A stretch of 38,067 nt of DNA from an uncultured Muribaculaceae bacterium (GCA_910586475.1 CAJUHM010000023.1:1-38067); one strand, 5' to 3'; shown: positions 19,820 to 28,779, counted from the first letter of the stretch. Notes: generated by a model from the letters alone, not told the origin. A program made the numbers and translations.

Positions 19820-21157
19820 TCAGAGAATACCCTGCGCCTGCATGGCGCGGGCAACCTTCATGAATCCGGCAACATTCGCACCCTTGACATAGTTGATATA
19901 TCCGTCAGCCTCCTTACCGAAGAGCTCACACTGATGGTGGATCTCAGCCATGATCTCCTTCAGACGGGCATCTACCTCAGCCGCACTCCAGGAAAGCTTC
20001 TGCGAATTCTGAGCCATCTCAAGCCCCGAAACAGACACACCGCCCGCATTCGCAGCCTTGCCGGGAGCATACAGGATCTTCGCATTGAGGAACTCCTTGA
20101 CAGCCTCCGGCGTCGAAGGCATATTGGCACCCTCGCTGACAGCAATGCAACCCTGGGCAAGAAGAGCACGCGCATCATCGCCGTCAATCTCATTCTGTGT
20201 CGCAGAAGGCATTGCGATATCACACTTAACCTTGTGCCAGGGACGCTCCCCAGGATAATACTCACATCCGTATTCCTCGGCAAACTCGCGGATACGGCCG
20301 CGATAGATATTTTTCAGCTTAAAAATATAATCAAGCTGCTCCTGTGAGATCCCATCCGGAACATAGATCGTACCGTCACTGTCGCTCATCGAAACAACCT
20401 TTGCGCCAAGCTGCAGAAGCTTCTCCGCAGTATAAGTCGCAACGTTGCCAGAGCCGGAAATCGCCACACGCTTACCCTTGATGTCAATTCCGCGTGTCGC
20501 AAGCATCGACAGAAGGAAATAGACATTTCCGTAGCCGGTCGCCTCCGGACGAATCAGCGATCCGCCGAACTCACGGCCCTTACCAGTGAACGTACCCGTA
20601 AACTCACGCGCAAGCTTCTTGTACATTCCATACATATAACCGACCTCACGGCCACCCACACCGATGTCACCGGCAGGTACATCCGTGTCCGGACCGATCT
20701 GACGCCACAGTTCCGTGATGAAAGCCTGACAGAATCTCATCACCTCCATGTCGCTCTTGCCACGCGGAGAAAAATCAGAGCCACCCTTCGCTCCGCCCAT
20801 CGCAAGCGTCGTAAGCGAATTCTTAAACGTCTGTTCAAACGCCAGGAACTTAAGGATCGACTGATTAACAGAAGAATGGAAACGGATACCCCCCTTATAC
20901 GGGCCAATAGCATTCGAATGCTGTATACGATATCCCATATTGTTCCGGACCTTTCCGGAATCATCGACCCACGAAACACGGAACGAATAAATCCGGTCAG
21001 GAATACACAAGCGCTCAATCAGATTGTAACGCTCAAATTCAGGATACTCATTGTAGACATCCTCAATCGAGGTCACAACCTCCTCAACAGCCTGCAGATA
21101 CTCGGGTTCATTGGGAAATCGGCGACGGAGATCCGCCATCACTTCTGTTGCTTTCAT
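19820..21157 (-). CDS. gdhA: glutamate dehydrogenase (hexameric GDH type)
   Basis: Interconverts glutamate and 2-oxoglutarate plus ammonia with NAD(P)(H); 445 residues, the standard length for the small hexameric class. The substrate-binding region GPYKGGIRFH contains K88, and the active-site segment LAMGGAKGGSDFSPRGKSD contains K124. Further conserved blocks are VPAGDIGVGGREVGYM and the Rossmann motif SGSGNVATYTAEKL. The nucleotide site resembles NADP-linked enzymes, but cofactor choice is inferred. The protein ends in MKVARAMQAQGIL, typical of the family. The start at 21157 lies about 96 nt downstream of a -7 box. It is monocistronic, with its own terminator at 19745-19793, and is a key ammonia-assimilation enzyme in Bacteroidales. 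Confidence 0.97.
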   Translation of the reverse strand: MKATEVMADLRRRFPNEPEYLQAVEEVVTSIEDVYNEYPEFERYNLIERLCIPDRIYSFRVSWVDDSGKVRNNMGYRIQHSNAIGPYKGGIRFHSSVNQSILKFLAFEQTFKNSLTTLAMGGAKGGSDFSPRGKSDMEVMRFCQAFITELWRQIGPDTDVPAGDIGVGGREVGYMYGMYKKLAREFTGTFTGKGREFGGSLIRPEATGYGNVYFLLSMLATRGIDIKGKRVAISGSGNVATYTAEKLLQLGAKVVSMSDSDGTIYVPDGISQEQLDYIFKLKNIYRGRIREFAEEYGCEYYPGERPWHKVKCDIAMPSATQNEIDGDDARALLAQGCIAVSEGANMPSTPEAVKEFLNAKILYAPGKAANAGGVSVSGLEMAQNSQKLSWSAAEVDARLKEIMAEIHHQCELFGKEADGYINYVKGANVAGFMKVARAMQAQGIL

Positions 21158-21253
21158 AACATCTAATAAATTTTATAACCTTAAACATTGTACCGGCGCA
21201 GCAAACGCGCCGTAGAAAAAAACTTTTTGAAAAGAAATCAACGATTTCAGTTG

Positions 21254-21261
21254 CAAAATTA
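21254..21261 (-). promoter_or_regulatory. -7 box of the gdhA promoter
   Basis: The minus strand reads TAATTTTG, matching TAnnTTTG, about 96 nt upstream of the gdhA start. No -33 element at standard spacing was found, so this is tentative. The 21158-21363 gap is otherwise AT-rich with no gene. Confidence 0.4.
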
Positions 21262-21363
21262 CACATTTCAATCAAAAGGAGCGAATTTTTGACCAATTAA
21301 ATCAATAATATTTATCATTTGACCGCTCCACCTCCCAATCTCGAAAACAAAATGTTAAAAAAC

Positions 21364-21394
21364 TTGCGCCGTTACGCAAAACCCCTTAACTTTG
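21364..21394 (+). promoter_or_regulatory. promoter of ssrA
   Basis: TTG (21364-21366), a 20-nt spacer and TAACTTTG (21387-21394) match the Bacteroidetes -33/-7 consensus, about 30 nt upstream of the tmRNA 5' end. Confidence 0.7.
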
Positions 21395-21424
21395 CAATTC
21401 ACATCACAAAACAACACCCGAAAC

Positions 21425-21824
21425 GGGGCTGACCGGTTTTGACAGCGTGTAGAGGTGGTGTGTAAGCATGCAGAGCCATGATGGAAGGCGCTCTATAATC
21501 CCCGACATCGACTTTTTTAAATGGCGAAAACAACTACGCTCTTGCTGCTTAATCGAAGTACAGTAGATTAGCTTAATCGCCGCAATAGTTGCAGCGACAA
21601 GACATCGCCCGGTTGTCCTGGTCCCGAGACTAATCGACAAGGCGGTGCAGATAAATCGGGAATAGCACTGCGGGAGCCTCGACAGCAGCGCGAAATCAAG
21701 AGGATAAGACATCGGTTGGTCGTCTCCTGCCTGCCGGCGTCCGACAATCAAGTCGAGACTAAGCATGTAGAAAGCACATTAGTTCCGCGTTTGGACGAGG
21801 GTTCGAATCCCTCCAGCTCCACTA
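21425..21824 (+). ncRNA. ssrA: transfer-messenger RNA (tmRNA)
   Basis: Rescues stalled ribosomes by adding a degradation tag. The acceptor stem is formed by GGGGCTG (21425-21431) and CAGCTCC (21814-21820), allowing one G-U pair. The T arm contains GGTTCGAATCC near 21800. The tag reading frame runs 21523-21549 and encodes GENNYALAA, followed by TAA (21550-21552); Bacteroides tags are commonly GETNYALAA. The 3' CCA is not encoded (the genome reads CTA after the discriminator A), so CCA must be added after transcription. A promoter and a terminator flank it. The 3' half is a frequent integration site, and accessory DNA begins immediately after it. Confidence 0.96.
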
Positions 21825-21856
21825 TGTACTACCGAACTTTTTCGGACAAAACGAGT

Positions 21857-21897
21857 AAAACCTCGGACTATCAAGTAGTTCCGGGGTTTTCTTTTAT
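21857..21897 (+). terminator. terminator of ssrA
   Basis: AAAACCTCGGA (21857-21867) pairs with TTCCGGGGTTTT (21879-21890), allowing one G-U pair, followed by CTTTTAT. It lies 33 nt after the tmRNA 3' end. Confidence 0.75.
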
Positions 21898-21957
21898 CTA
21901 ATCCCTTCGATTCAGGACCGAAAAAAGACGCAAAAAGGACGCCACCGGACAAAGTTC

Positions 21958-22013
21958 AGGCACTAACCAGGCACTAAGATTTCAAAAATCGTTTTAGTGC
22001 CTAAATAGTGCCT
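21958..22013 (+). repeat. symmetric cluster of four 9-bp repeats, candidate integrase/excisionase arm sites
   Basis: AGGCACTAA occurs at 21958-21966 and 21969-21977. Its inverse complement TTAGTGCCT occurs at 21994-22002, with a near copy ATAGTGCCT at 22005-22013. Copies within each pair are spaced 11 bp apart, about one helical turn, and the pairs face each other around a small inverted repeat (GATTT/AAATC at 21978-21990). The location, between the ssrA 3' end and a recombinase remnant, fits arm-type binding sites of a tyrosine integrase or its directionality factor. The rest of 21898-22334 holds no gene. Confidence 0.65.
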
Positions 22014-22077
22014 AAATGGCATCTAATAATTTCAATTACAAATGCTTACAAAGACCTAACTCAGAATAAAGTCGGAA

Positions 22078-22239
22078 AATAAGCGACATTTTAACCACTC
22101 GTAAAGTAGGTGTTAAAAAGGATGTCTGACACTATTTCCGATATTCTGGTTTAATTCTTTTGAAAGTATGCAATTATATGTTGTCTTGAAAATGTCCTTA
22201 ATGTTAAAAGCAACCTAAGTCGCTGATTTGTCGCTTATT
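22078..22239 (+). repeat. 11-bp inverted repeat pair upstream of the recombinase remnant
   Basis: AATAAGCGACA (22078-22088) and its exact complement TGTCGCTTATT (22229-22239) lie 140 bp apart in the non-coding stretch before the recombinase. They may be protein-binding sites for integration or for control of the integrase gene; no function can be read directly. Confidence 0.4.
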
Positions 22240-22334
22240 GTTCTCGAAAGTGTCCAATCCATCTTAATGTTTCACTCGTTATCATTGCATCCACCGCCTA
22301 AAAACGGAAATGATGACACTAAATCCAACGTAAG

Positions 22335-22841
22335 ATGAAAAAGAGCACTTTCAAAGTTTTGTTCTTGATTCGTCGAAACCAAGTGAATAAAGATGGCAAA
22401 TGTGCCATAATCATAAAAATCACTGTGGACGGTGAATATGAACGACTAAATTCCACGCTCTCAATAGAGCCAGACCTATGGGACGCTTCTGCGTCTAAGG
22501 CTATCGGCAGGTCTTCAAAAATTGCCGAATTCAACAAGCGCATTGAGGATATGCGCCATGTCTTGAAGGAACACTAATATGACCTCCTTAATCGTCATGG
22601 CTACGTTACAGCCGAAATGGTTAAAAACGCCTTTACTGGTGTTACTGCAAAGGAAGAATCGCTTGTTCCTCTTTATCTCCAGCATCTCGAAGACACCAAA
22701 AAACTCATTGGCATAAGCAAAGCCAATCCAACCTATCAGAAGTACGAGCGAATGTATCGCCGTGTGGTGGAGTTCATGAAAAAGAAATACAACATTTATT
22801 TGGTTTATATATGGCTATTTTGCCACAATTATAATGTATAA
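22335..22841 (+). pseudogene. tyrosine recombinase (phage integrase family), nonsense-interrupted and truncated
   Basis: The reading frame begins MKKSTFKVLFLIRRNQVNKD, typical of the arm-binding N-terminal domain of Bacteroidetes integrases of mobilizable and conjugative elements. A TAA at 22575-22577 interrupts the frame after MRHVLKEH. The same frame then resumes YDLLNRHGYVTAEMVKNAF and reaches the SAM-like core-binding domain (YLQHLEDTKKL through VVEFMKKKYNI). After about 22797 the sequence no longer resembles an integrase (YLVYIWLFCHNYNV), and the whole catalytic domain with its R-H-R-Y residues is missing. The gene is therefore dead twice over. It sits beside ssrA and the repeat cluster, so it is likely the remnant of the integrase that inserted this island. 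Confidence 0.85.
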
Positions 22842-22898
22842 CATTTATTAGCCTTAGTATGCCATATTGTTGCTCATATTCGATATTAAATTTGCTCC

Positions 22899-23950
22899 AT
22901 GAAAAGCAAAAAGATAAAACTTACATTAGATGACGGCAATATTGTCGATGCCCGGGCACCGTTGATTGTATCAGCAAGCCGCGCCACCGACATTCCGGCG
23001 TTCTACAGCACCTGGTTTTTCAATCGTCTCGACAAAGGTTATGTAAGATGGCGCAATCCTTATAATGGCAAGGATTCATACGTTTCTTTGACAACACCAA
23101 ATTCATAGTATTCTGGTCGAATAATCCTGCGCCGCTATTGCCATTCCTCCCAATCTTAAAGCAAAAAGGGATTGGATGTTACATCCAATATACACTTAAC
23201 GACTACTATGCCGAGGGATTAGAGCCGAATGTTCCATCTCTGCACGGGCGAATTGAAACATTCAAACGACTGGTTGATGAATTGGGCTTAGGTTCCGTAG
23301 TCTGGCGATTCGACCCGTTGATTCTGACAGACAGAATTTCCGCAGAGGATCTATTGCATAAAATCAGCAATATAGCAGGTGAATTACGCGGATATGTCGA
23401 GAAACTGGTGTTTAGTTTTGCTGATATATCCTCGTATCGCAAAGTCGGTCGGAATCTTTCCGATGCAGGGATAAACTATCATGAGTGGTCGGAGGACGAA
23501 ATGGTTGAATTTTCACGCAGACTGGCAGATATGAAGCTCGGTCTCGAACTTGCGACCTGCGCCGAAAAAGTTGATCTGTCAGAATTTGGAATCAGTCACA
23601 ACCGCTGCATAGACCCGGAGCTGATATGCCGATTATCGCCGGAATTAGAACCTTTGATACGCAATTCTAAAACAGACAAAGGCCAACGCTCACTATGCGG
23701 CTGTATCACATCAAAGGATATAGGCGCTTACAATACCTGCCCTCACGGATGCGCATACTGCTACGCCAACACATCCCCGGTTTCCGCCCGTCAGAATTAC
23801 CTTCGGCATCAGCAGAACCCCGACAACGACTCAATTATATGCAAATATATATCCGACACCTTCTTTAGGGTCAACACAGACCACCCAACGGAGTTTGTCC
23901 GGGTAACCCTTCGCGCTTTTATAAACCGTGAAGTAGCCGACTGCATCTGA
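22899..23950 (+). pseudogene. DUF1848 family protein, single-base frameshift
   Basis: The first part (22899-23105) encodes the DUF1848 start, including LIVSASRATDIPAFYSTWFFNRL, and runs into a TAG. The family sequence continues without a gap in the -1 frame (FWSNNPAPLLPFL onward) to 23950. A single missing base, most simply a lost T in the run at 23087-23089, explains the change. The second part keeps the family's C-terminal cysteine cluster YNTCPHGCAYCYANTSPVSARQ. The last ~35 residues (YISDTFFRVNTDH onward) look unlike the usual family end and may be read-through into unrelated sequence. DUF1848 proteins are of unknown function, with a Cys motif reminiscent of Fe-S proteins. Recent inactivation or a sequencing error are both possible. 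Confidence 0.8.
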
Positions 23951-24134
23951 GACAACGTTCTTGGGAAGCCACCGCTCACAAAAGCAATTTCAAATCGCCA
24001 TACAATATACTCATCTACAACGAATTGAACCTCAACAGGCCCAAAGTACTCTTATAATTTTTTTAGTGAACACTAATGAGTACAGATGATCAACATATCA
24101 TGCTGCAAAATTGAGGATTTGGAATCAAGTATCG

Positions 24135-26468
24135 TCACATGCGACTCTTTTCGTTATCTCCGGCTCCTGTGCCACGATATTTGGAACGGGTGGCATTGAA
24201 TTTATATCTTATTGCAAATCGTATTGAGCGAGTTTCAAACTGATTGTAGGTATAAGTCATTATATCTCCGCTATACATTGTAGTTCTGTCTGGATAGTTG
24301 TTCAACAGGTCAGTTGCATACAAGGTAAGAGAAAGATTATTGTTGAGGAATGATTTACGCACCAACAAATCAATTTTATTAGTTGGTTTCATAAATGTAT
24401 TTTGTCCATTGCCAGCGGTCGTGAATTGAAAATCCGCTCCCAAAGTCCAATTCTTCGGCAAAGAGAAAAGGTTTTCAAGAGTGAACGAGAAGAACGGTTT
24501 TCCGAGGGATAATTTCTCGCCTCGATATGTTGTGGTATAAAATTGTTTCATCATACCGATGACAGGTTGAGGCTTCCAACACCCGATTGTCGGTTGTGCG
24601 CCAATTGCTACTTGCAGTTGCGTGTAATGGGGCACATTTTCAAAAGACATCACTTTTACAGCAGGGTCATCTTTATATGCGCTTGTTTTCCAAAAGATAG
24701 CGTCAGTTTCGTGATTGACCGATACTTGGGCGAAAAAATATTTCCACATACCCATCAATTGGAATAGATAGATTTTCGTAGGCTGCAACTTGGGATTGCC
24801 GCATTGATAGGAAAAACGGTTGATGTATTCGATACCACCATCAAGCTGTCGGTAGGTTGGACGGCGCGTCTTGTTGGTAAACGAGAAAGAAAGATTTACT
24901 TTATTGATTGGTGCGCTCAAAGAGAACGTCGGAAAGAAATTGTTGTAGTTTTTCGACTGGTCTTTTTGAAGCTGATTATTCTCAAAGTATTTATAATTAA
25001 CGTGTTCATATCTTAGCCCTGCCGAAATATCAACCACTCCGAACCTCTGCGACAAGGAGACAAATGCAGCTATGTTATCCTCGTGAATGTCAGTCAATGA
25101 ATTGTCAATTGGCGCGCCATCATAAGTATTTCCATAGTTCAGTCTGGAGTTGGTGTATTCCTCGCCGACCTCAACACTTCCGTTCCAGACTGGATATGAA
25201 AGGATTAGTTTTTCTGCCAACAACCGGCTTTTCTTCAATCCTTTCGATACGATATGTCGGTCATCATCCGGATTATTCGCATTCGTTTCAAATTGATCAT
25301 CGCTTCTATCACCTCTTGATTGGGTGAAATCCGCATTAAAATCCACATCAAGTTTTCCGAACGAACCATTGTAATACAAGTTTGCCTCCTGCACAGGTCT
25401 TACAGCGCCCTTGTTCAGCCAATCATAAGATATTTCATCGGAAGATGTCAATTCCGACTGAGCATAAAGATTCACTTTGGAAAGCCCCAAAGCATGTGTG
25501 TCGCTTTTTTCTCGCCCGATACGGTAGTAGGCCCCGATTGAATGATTGCCCAAAAACTGATAACTGAAGCCGAGTTTGCCGTACAAGTCATTAACCTTTC
25601 CGATAGCTTTGGAAGAAATGAATTGGTGCATGGTGTTATCGCCATATGTAATCATTTCGGCCTTGTCGAGATTTAACTTTTTGCCTACGTAGAAATATCC
25701 ATTGCCAAAGATTTCCAATCCGTTATGACGGTAATTCAGAGATATGTCGGTCGTATTACGGACAAAATGCGAAGCTCGTATCTGATCATAAATATCTGCG
25801 CCGAAGCCCTCGCCTGAGGGTGGAATGGTCTTGATTTTTATTACCGACTGAACCTCCGATGAGTATTGTGCGCCGGGATTGGTGATTACCTCAACGGAAC
25901 GGATATTTTCAGAACTTAGCTGCTGCAATTCAGTTGAGCTCCTTACGAGTTTGCCGTTGATATATATAAGCGGTGTTCCTTTTCCGAAGACAGTAAACGA
26001 ACCGTCAGATTCGCTCACCAACGGAAGATGTGACAGAACATCATTTGCAGTACCTAATTTTGACAGCACACTATTCTCCACACTTGTCACCATCGCGTTC
26101 CCTTTGAGGCGCGTTGTCGGCAGATTGGCTTTAACCACAACCTCTTTGAGCATTACGGAAGATTCTTTCAGCGTGATTGTTCCGAAATCGCCTGTCGGTG
26201 CAATCGGTCCAAGATAATCCTCGTAACCCGCCATAGCGATTTTAATCCTGTTGGCAGACGCAGAAGGCTGATCAAAGACAAACTTTCCGCTATCATCTGT
26301 GATAACGCCATTGACAAACGTGCTATCTTTGAGAAGAATCACATTAGCAAACGGAATAGGATCTTTATCTGCGCCTACAACTCTACCTGTTAATGCTTGT
26401 GCCGACAATTGCGCCGTTGCAGACAAAGACAGAGCCACAAGCATGGATATTAGTATGTAAATTTTCAT
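24135..26468 (-). CDS. TonB-dependent receptor-like outer-membrane beta-barrel protein
   Basis: 777 residues with a signal peptide (about 1-24). Residues of about 27-115 form a carboxypeptidase-regulatory-like domain (LTGRVVGADKDPIPFANVILLKDS). A plug-like region follows (VVVKANLPTTRLKGNAMVTSVENSVLSKLGTANDVLSHLPLV through IRSVEVITNPGAQYSSEVQSVIKIKT), then an outer-membrane barrel of the OMP_b-brl_3 type ending RFAIRYKFNATRSKYRGTGAGDNEKSRM. No SusD partner is present, so it differs from SusCD pairs. Such proteins are often paired with small secreted neighbours or two-component systems, and the ligand is unknown. Its start ATG overlaps the stop of the upstream frameshifted small gene by 3 nt (ATGA), indicating translational coupling before that gene was damaged. 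Confidence 0.88.
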   Translation of the reverse strand: MKIYILISMLVALSLSATAQLSAQALTGRVVGADKDPIPFANVILLKDSTFVNGVITDDSGKFVFDQPSASANRIKIAMAGYEDYLGPIAPTGDFGTITLKESSVMLKEVVVKANLPTTRLKGNAMVTSVENSVLSKLGTANDVLSHLPLVSESDGSFTVFGKGTPLIYINGKLVRSSTELQQLSSENIRSVEVITNPGAQYSSEVQSVIKIKTIPPSGEGFGADIYDQIRASHFVRNTTDISLNYRHNGLEIFGNGYFYVGKKLNLDKAEMITYGDNTMHQFISSKAIGKVNDLYGKLGFSYQFLGNHSIGAYYRIGREKSDTHALGLSKVNLYAQSELTSSDEISYDWLNKGAVRPVQEANLYYNGSFGKLDVDFNADFTQSRGDRSDDQFETNANNPDDDRHIVSKGLKKSRLLAEKLILSYPVWNGSVEVGEEYTNSRLNYGNTYDGAPIDNSLTDIHEDNIAAFVSLSQRFGVVDISAGLRYEHVNYKYFENNQLQKDQSKNYNNFFPTFSLSAPINKVNLSFSFTNKTRRPTYRQLDGGIEYINRFSYQCGNPKLQPTKIYLFQLMGMWKYFFAQVSVNHETDAIFWKTSAYKDDPAVKVMSFENVPHYTQLQVAIGAQPTIGCWKPQPVIGMMKQFYTTTYRGEKLSLGKPFFSFTLENLFSLPKNWTLGADFQFTTAGNGQNTFMKPTNKIDLLVRKSFLNNNLSLTLYATDLLNNYPDRTTMYSGDIMTYTYNQFETRSIRFAIRYKFNATRSKYRGTGAGDNEKSRM

Positions 26469-26832
26469 TTCTGGAAATCTATCTTTGTCAATATCTCATT
26501 TTTAGCACTCCATTTCAAAAGCCAGGCATCCCCCGCTATCGAATCAAATAAAACCCACTCCCAGCTACTGTCGGTTGGGTACAATCCAAATCGTCCTGGT
26601 TGGTTGTCCGAAGCAAGCGGTTGTGAATTAAGTACGCGGCTTTTTTCTGGATTCGTCGGCGTAATACCAAGATTGTTCCATCCCTTGTGTCAAGACGAAG
26701 AAACACTCCCGTCGATGCAGGATATAAAGCATAATTTGTGTCTTTGGATGTTGGAATAACAACCCTTGTATCTTCAGCCCACATGCAAAATGCAACAATA
26801 GATAGCACTATTGATATTATAGATCTTCTCAT
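26465..26832 (-). pseudogene. small secreted protein, frameshifted
   Basis: The frame from 26832 gives a signal peptide (MRRSIISIVLSIVAFCMWA) and DTRVVIPTSKDTNYALYPA, then FLRLDTRDGTIL. After that it runs out of homology-like sequence and stops at 26536. In the next frame the pattern continues (GITPTNPEKSRVLNSQPLASDNQ, GRFGLYPTDSSWEWVLFDSIAGDAWLLKW) to a TGA at 26467-26465, which overlaps the ATG of the outer-membrane gene. The two halves repeat the motif LYPxxxxxxFxxLDxxDGxxW twice, as in a small Bacteroidales secreted family, so one base has been lost near 26667-26670. Restored length would be about 122 residues. It probably worked with the downstream barrel protein. Confidence 0.7.
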
Positions 26833-26875
26833 AATGATCTTTTTTTATTACTGTCCGCTAAACATTTTTGAGCGG

Positions 26876-26914
26876 ATTAAAAATTAGGGCCGACACCTAT
26901 TGCAGAAGTCGGCC
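26876..26914 (-). terminator. terminator-like hairpin, end of the 27-34 kb operon or leader attenuator
   Basis: GGCCGAC (26888-26894) and GTCGGCC (26908-26914) form a perfect 7-bp stem. On the minus strand it is followed by CTAATTTTTAATC. It lies between the WG-repeat gene and the small secreted gene. Because a -7 box at 26965-26972 lies upstream of it, it could also be in the leader of the 26.8 kb gene. Confidence 0.55.
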
Positions 26915-26964
26915 ATTCATGGTCAATTTGGTGTCGCCAAACAAACCAGGAATAACGACATGCG

Positions 26965-26972
26965 CAAAAGTA
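26965..26972 (-). promoter_or_regulatory. possible -7 box for the 26.8 kb gene pair
   Basis: The minus strand reads TACTTTTG, matching TAnnTTTG, about 133 nt upstream of the small secreted gene at 26832. No matching -33 element was seen. Confidence 0.35.
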
Positions 26973-27003
26973 GTAATTTTTTTTGGACTGCCGAGATCTC
27001 CTC

Positions 27004-27020
27004 AGCTGATAAAATCAGCT
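27004..27020 (-). terminator. short hairpin just after the WG-repeat gene
   Basis: AGCTGAT, AAA loop, ATCAGCT: a perfect 7-bp stem, 30 nt past the stop at 27051. No T tract follows on the minus strand, so termination is doubtful; an RNA-stabilising role is possible. Confidence 0.3.
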
Positions 27021-27050
27021 TGACCGTAATAAAATAAATTCGACCTAACT

Positions 27051-28760
27051 TTAAGAGCCTTTCTGAATTATGTCGGTCCAATAAGCAACAGTTGTTTTGT
27101 TTCGCTGCCTCAGGAAGATATAAAAATGACTCTCTGCACTCGTCCAGTTCAAGTGACTCTGCGGATCTTCATGGATAAGTATTATTAAATTCTCATCCTC
27201 ATCATTACCTGCCAAGAGATAATCGCTATTGTTCTGAGAGATTACCTCACAGCCATATTCATCTACAAGAGTTCGCCTGCATAAATTAAAAAACGCTGCA
27301 TTCGTGAATATATCCGACGTAGCAACAGTTATTTTCATCCCTGAAAGCATAGCCGAAGGATTCAATACTCCGGAGCCACTGTTGACGATAGATCCGCTGA
27401 AAAGAAACTCAATGTCAAGTGAATAATTCAGCCCTGACGATATGGTCTTCGAAAATGCCGTTTCACCGACAAGTTCATCTGTCGGAGCGGCCTTTATCAG
27501 CTTGACATCTGAAGGTTTGCAAAAACGTCCATCCTCATAATAGAAGACCCCAAGACTATGATCAAACCCGACTCCGTTTCCACATAGTCCCATCACCTCC
27601 CTCAACACTTCTTCCTTTGGGAAATAGAGACTGTTGACGATTCGGGCCGATGGCAGATCATCAAGGTCAACAGAGACGTCAATTGGTTCGCCAACCCTCC
27701 TGCCGTCATGGTCAATGAGATAGATTTCTTCATCTTCCCGTTTGATCAGATTAAAGAATTCGAATCCGTATTCCTGAGGTGAGTAGATTTCCTCTCCGTC
27801 GAGTGTACCGATGGTTTTTCCCGTAAAATCAAGCAGGAGAATTTCGTCATCCCGGTCTTCATCGATTGCCAACAGACTGTTTCCATTAAACACGAGCTGC
27901 TCATATCTGGCTCTGATCAGTTCTGATCCCGTATAGTCCATCAGACCATTTTCATAATCTTTCTTGAAAATGAAGCCGTCTTTTCCGAAACTATGGATTT
28001 CCTCAACCTTCTCAGGACATTCACACACTTTCTGTCCGGAAAAATCGTAGACTGTCACCAGATCTTCATCGTTTTTCGAACAGATATACGAATATTCATG
28101 GGAAATTTTCACATATTCCTCATCGACACCGAAAAAGGAGAACAGTTTCTTGCCATTTCCATCAATAAGAGCATATTCATTTTCGGAATATTCGACCAGA
28201 GCCTTGTCATTCACGAAATCCGTTCCCCACAAAAAGGTCTGTTCGAAGAGCTTGTTGCCCGCTTTATCTACATAGCCCACCGCGCCATCCTGTAAAACGA
28301 CTTTCAGCTTACCGCAGCTGTAGCTCGCACAACTCCTGACTTCGCGACCATCGAATTCTGTAAGAGAAAACAGACAGTTGCCCTCACCATCAAGAATGGC
28401 AATACGCTCCTCTCCACGACAAGCGGGAATGCGATCGTCATTCATTATGCCGAATTCCGAGTAGCCCGATGCACTGGAAACAACATGATAACCCGACTCA
28501 TCCACTCGACAGAGAGCAACCGTAGCGGAACTGTCGTGCACAGAAAAATAACCATTGACCACCGGACCTGGAGCATACTCAAAATCAGCCGACAGAATCT
28601 TGCCGTCTGCCCCAAGCAAGCCATAACTATCGCGTTCATTATCCTCGACCGGCAATGCGGAGAGCCGATAGGCCGTTGCCGACTTTTCATTTCCGCAGGA
28701 ACATAGACAAAGCGCAAATGATAGCTGAAAAAATAAGATGAGAAAAGTTATGAATTTCAT
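27051..28760 (-). CDS. WG-repeat lipoprotein
   Basis: 569 residues with a lipoprotein signal (hydrophobic 4-19, cysteine-rich lipobox LCLCSCGN, lipidated Cys near 20-22). The body shows repeated WG-type units: YGLLGADGKILSADFEYAPG, VGYVDKAGNKLFEQTFLWGTDFVNDKALVEY, YALIDGNGKKLFSF, GLMDYTGSELIRARYEQL and LLLDFTGKTIGTLDGEEI. WG (KWG) repeats are thought to bind proteins, and their precise role is unknown. The C-terminal third (about 400-569) departs from the repeat and may be a separate domain. It is the last gene of the minus-strand operon, 19 nt after the coiled-coil membrane protein. It would sit on the periplasmic side of the inner membrane or in the outer membrane. Confidence 0.82.
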   Translation of the reverse strand: MKFITFLILFFQLSFALCLCSCGNEKSATAYRLSALPVEDNERDSYGLLGADGKILSADFEYAPGPVVNGYFSVHDSSATVALCRVDESGYHVVSSASGYSEFGIMNDDRIPACRGEERIAILDGEGNCLFSLTEFDGREVRSCASYSCGKLKVVLQDGAVGYVDKAGNKLFEQTFLWGTDFVNDKALVEYSENEYALIDGNGKKLFSFFGVDEEYVKISHEYSYICSKNDEDLVTVYDFSGQKVCECPEKVEEIHSFGKDGFIFKKDYENGLMDYTGSELIRARYEQLVFNGNSLLAIDEDRDDEILLLDFTGKTIGTLDGEEIYSPQEYGFEFFNLIKREDEEIYLIDHDGRRVGEPIDVSVDLDDLPSARIVNSLYFPKEEVLREVMGLCGNGVGFDHSLGVFYYEDGRFCKPSDVKLIKAAPTDELVGETAFSKTISSGLNYSLDIEFLFSGSIVNSGSGVLNPSAMLSGMKITVATSDIFTNAAFFNLCRRTLVDEYGCEVISQNNSDYLLAGNDEDENLIILIHEDPQSHLNWTSAESHFYIFLRQRNKTTVAYWTDIIQKGS

Positions 28761-28779
28761 GACAATCGTCGTTTGAATT

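Noticed and set aside
22842..22898. Insertion sequence causing the integrase truncation
   Set aside because: No transposase or terminal inverted repeats are visible at the break; simple deletion or recombination is as likely.
24063..24076. TTAGTG/CACTAA palindrome considered as a fifth arm site of the ssrA repeat set
   Set aside because: It shares only 6 bp with the 9-bp repeat and lies 2 kb away; it is probably coincidental.
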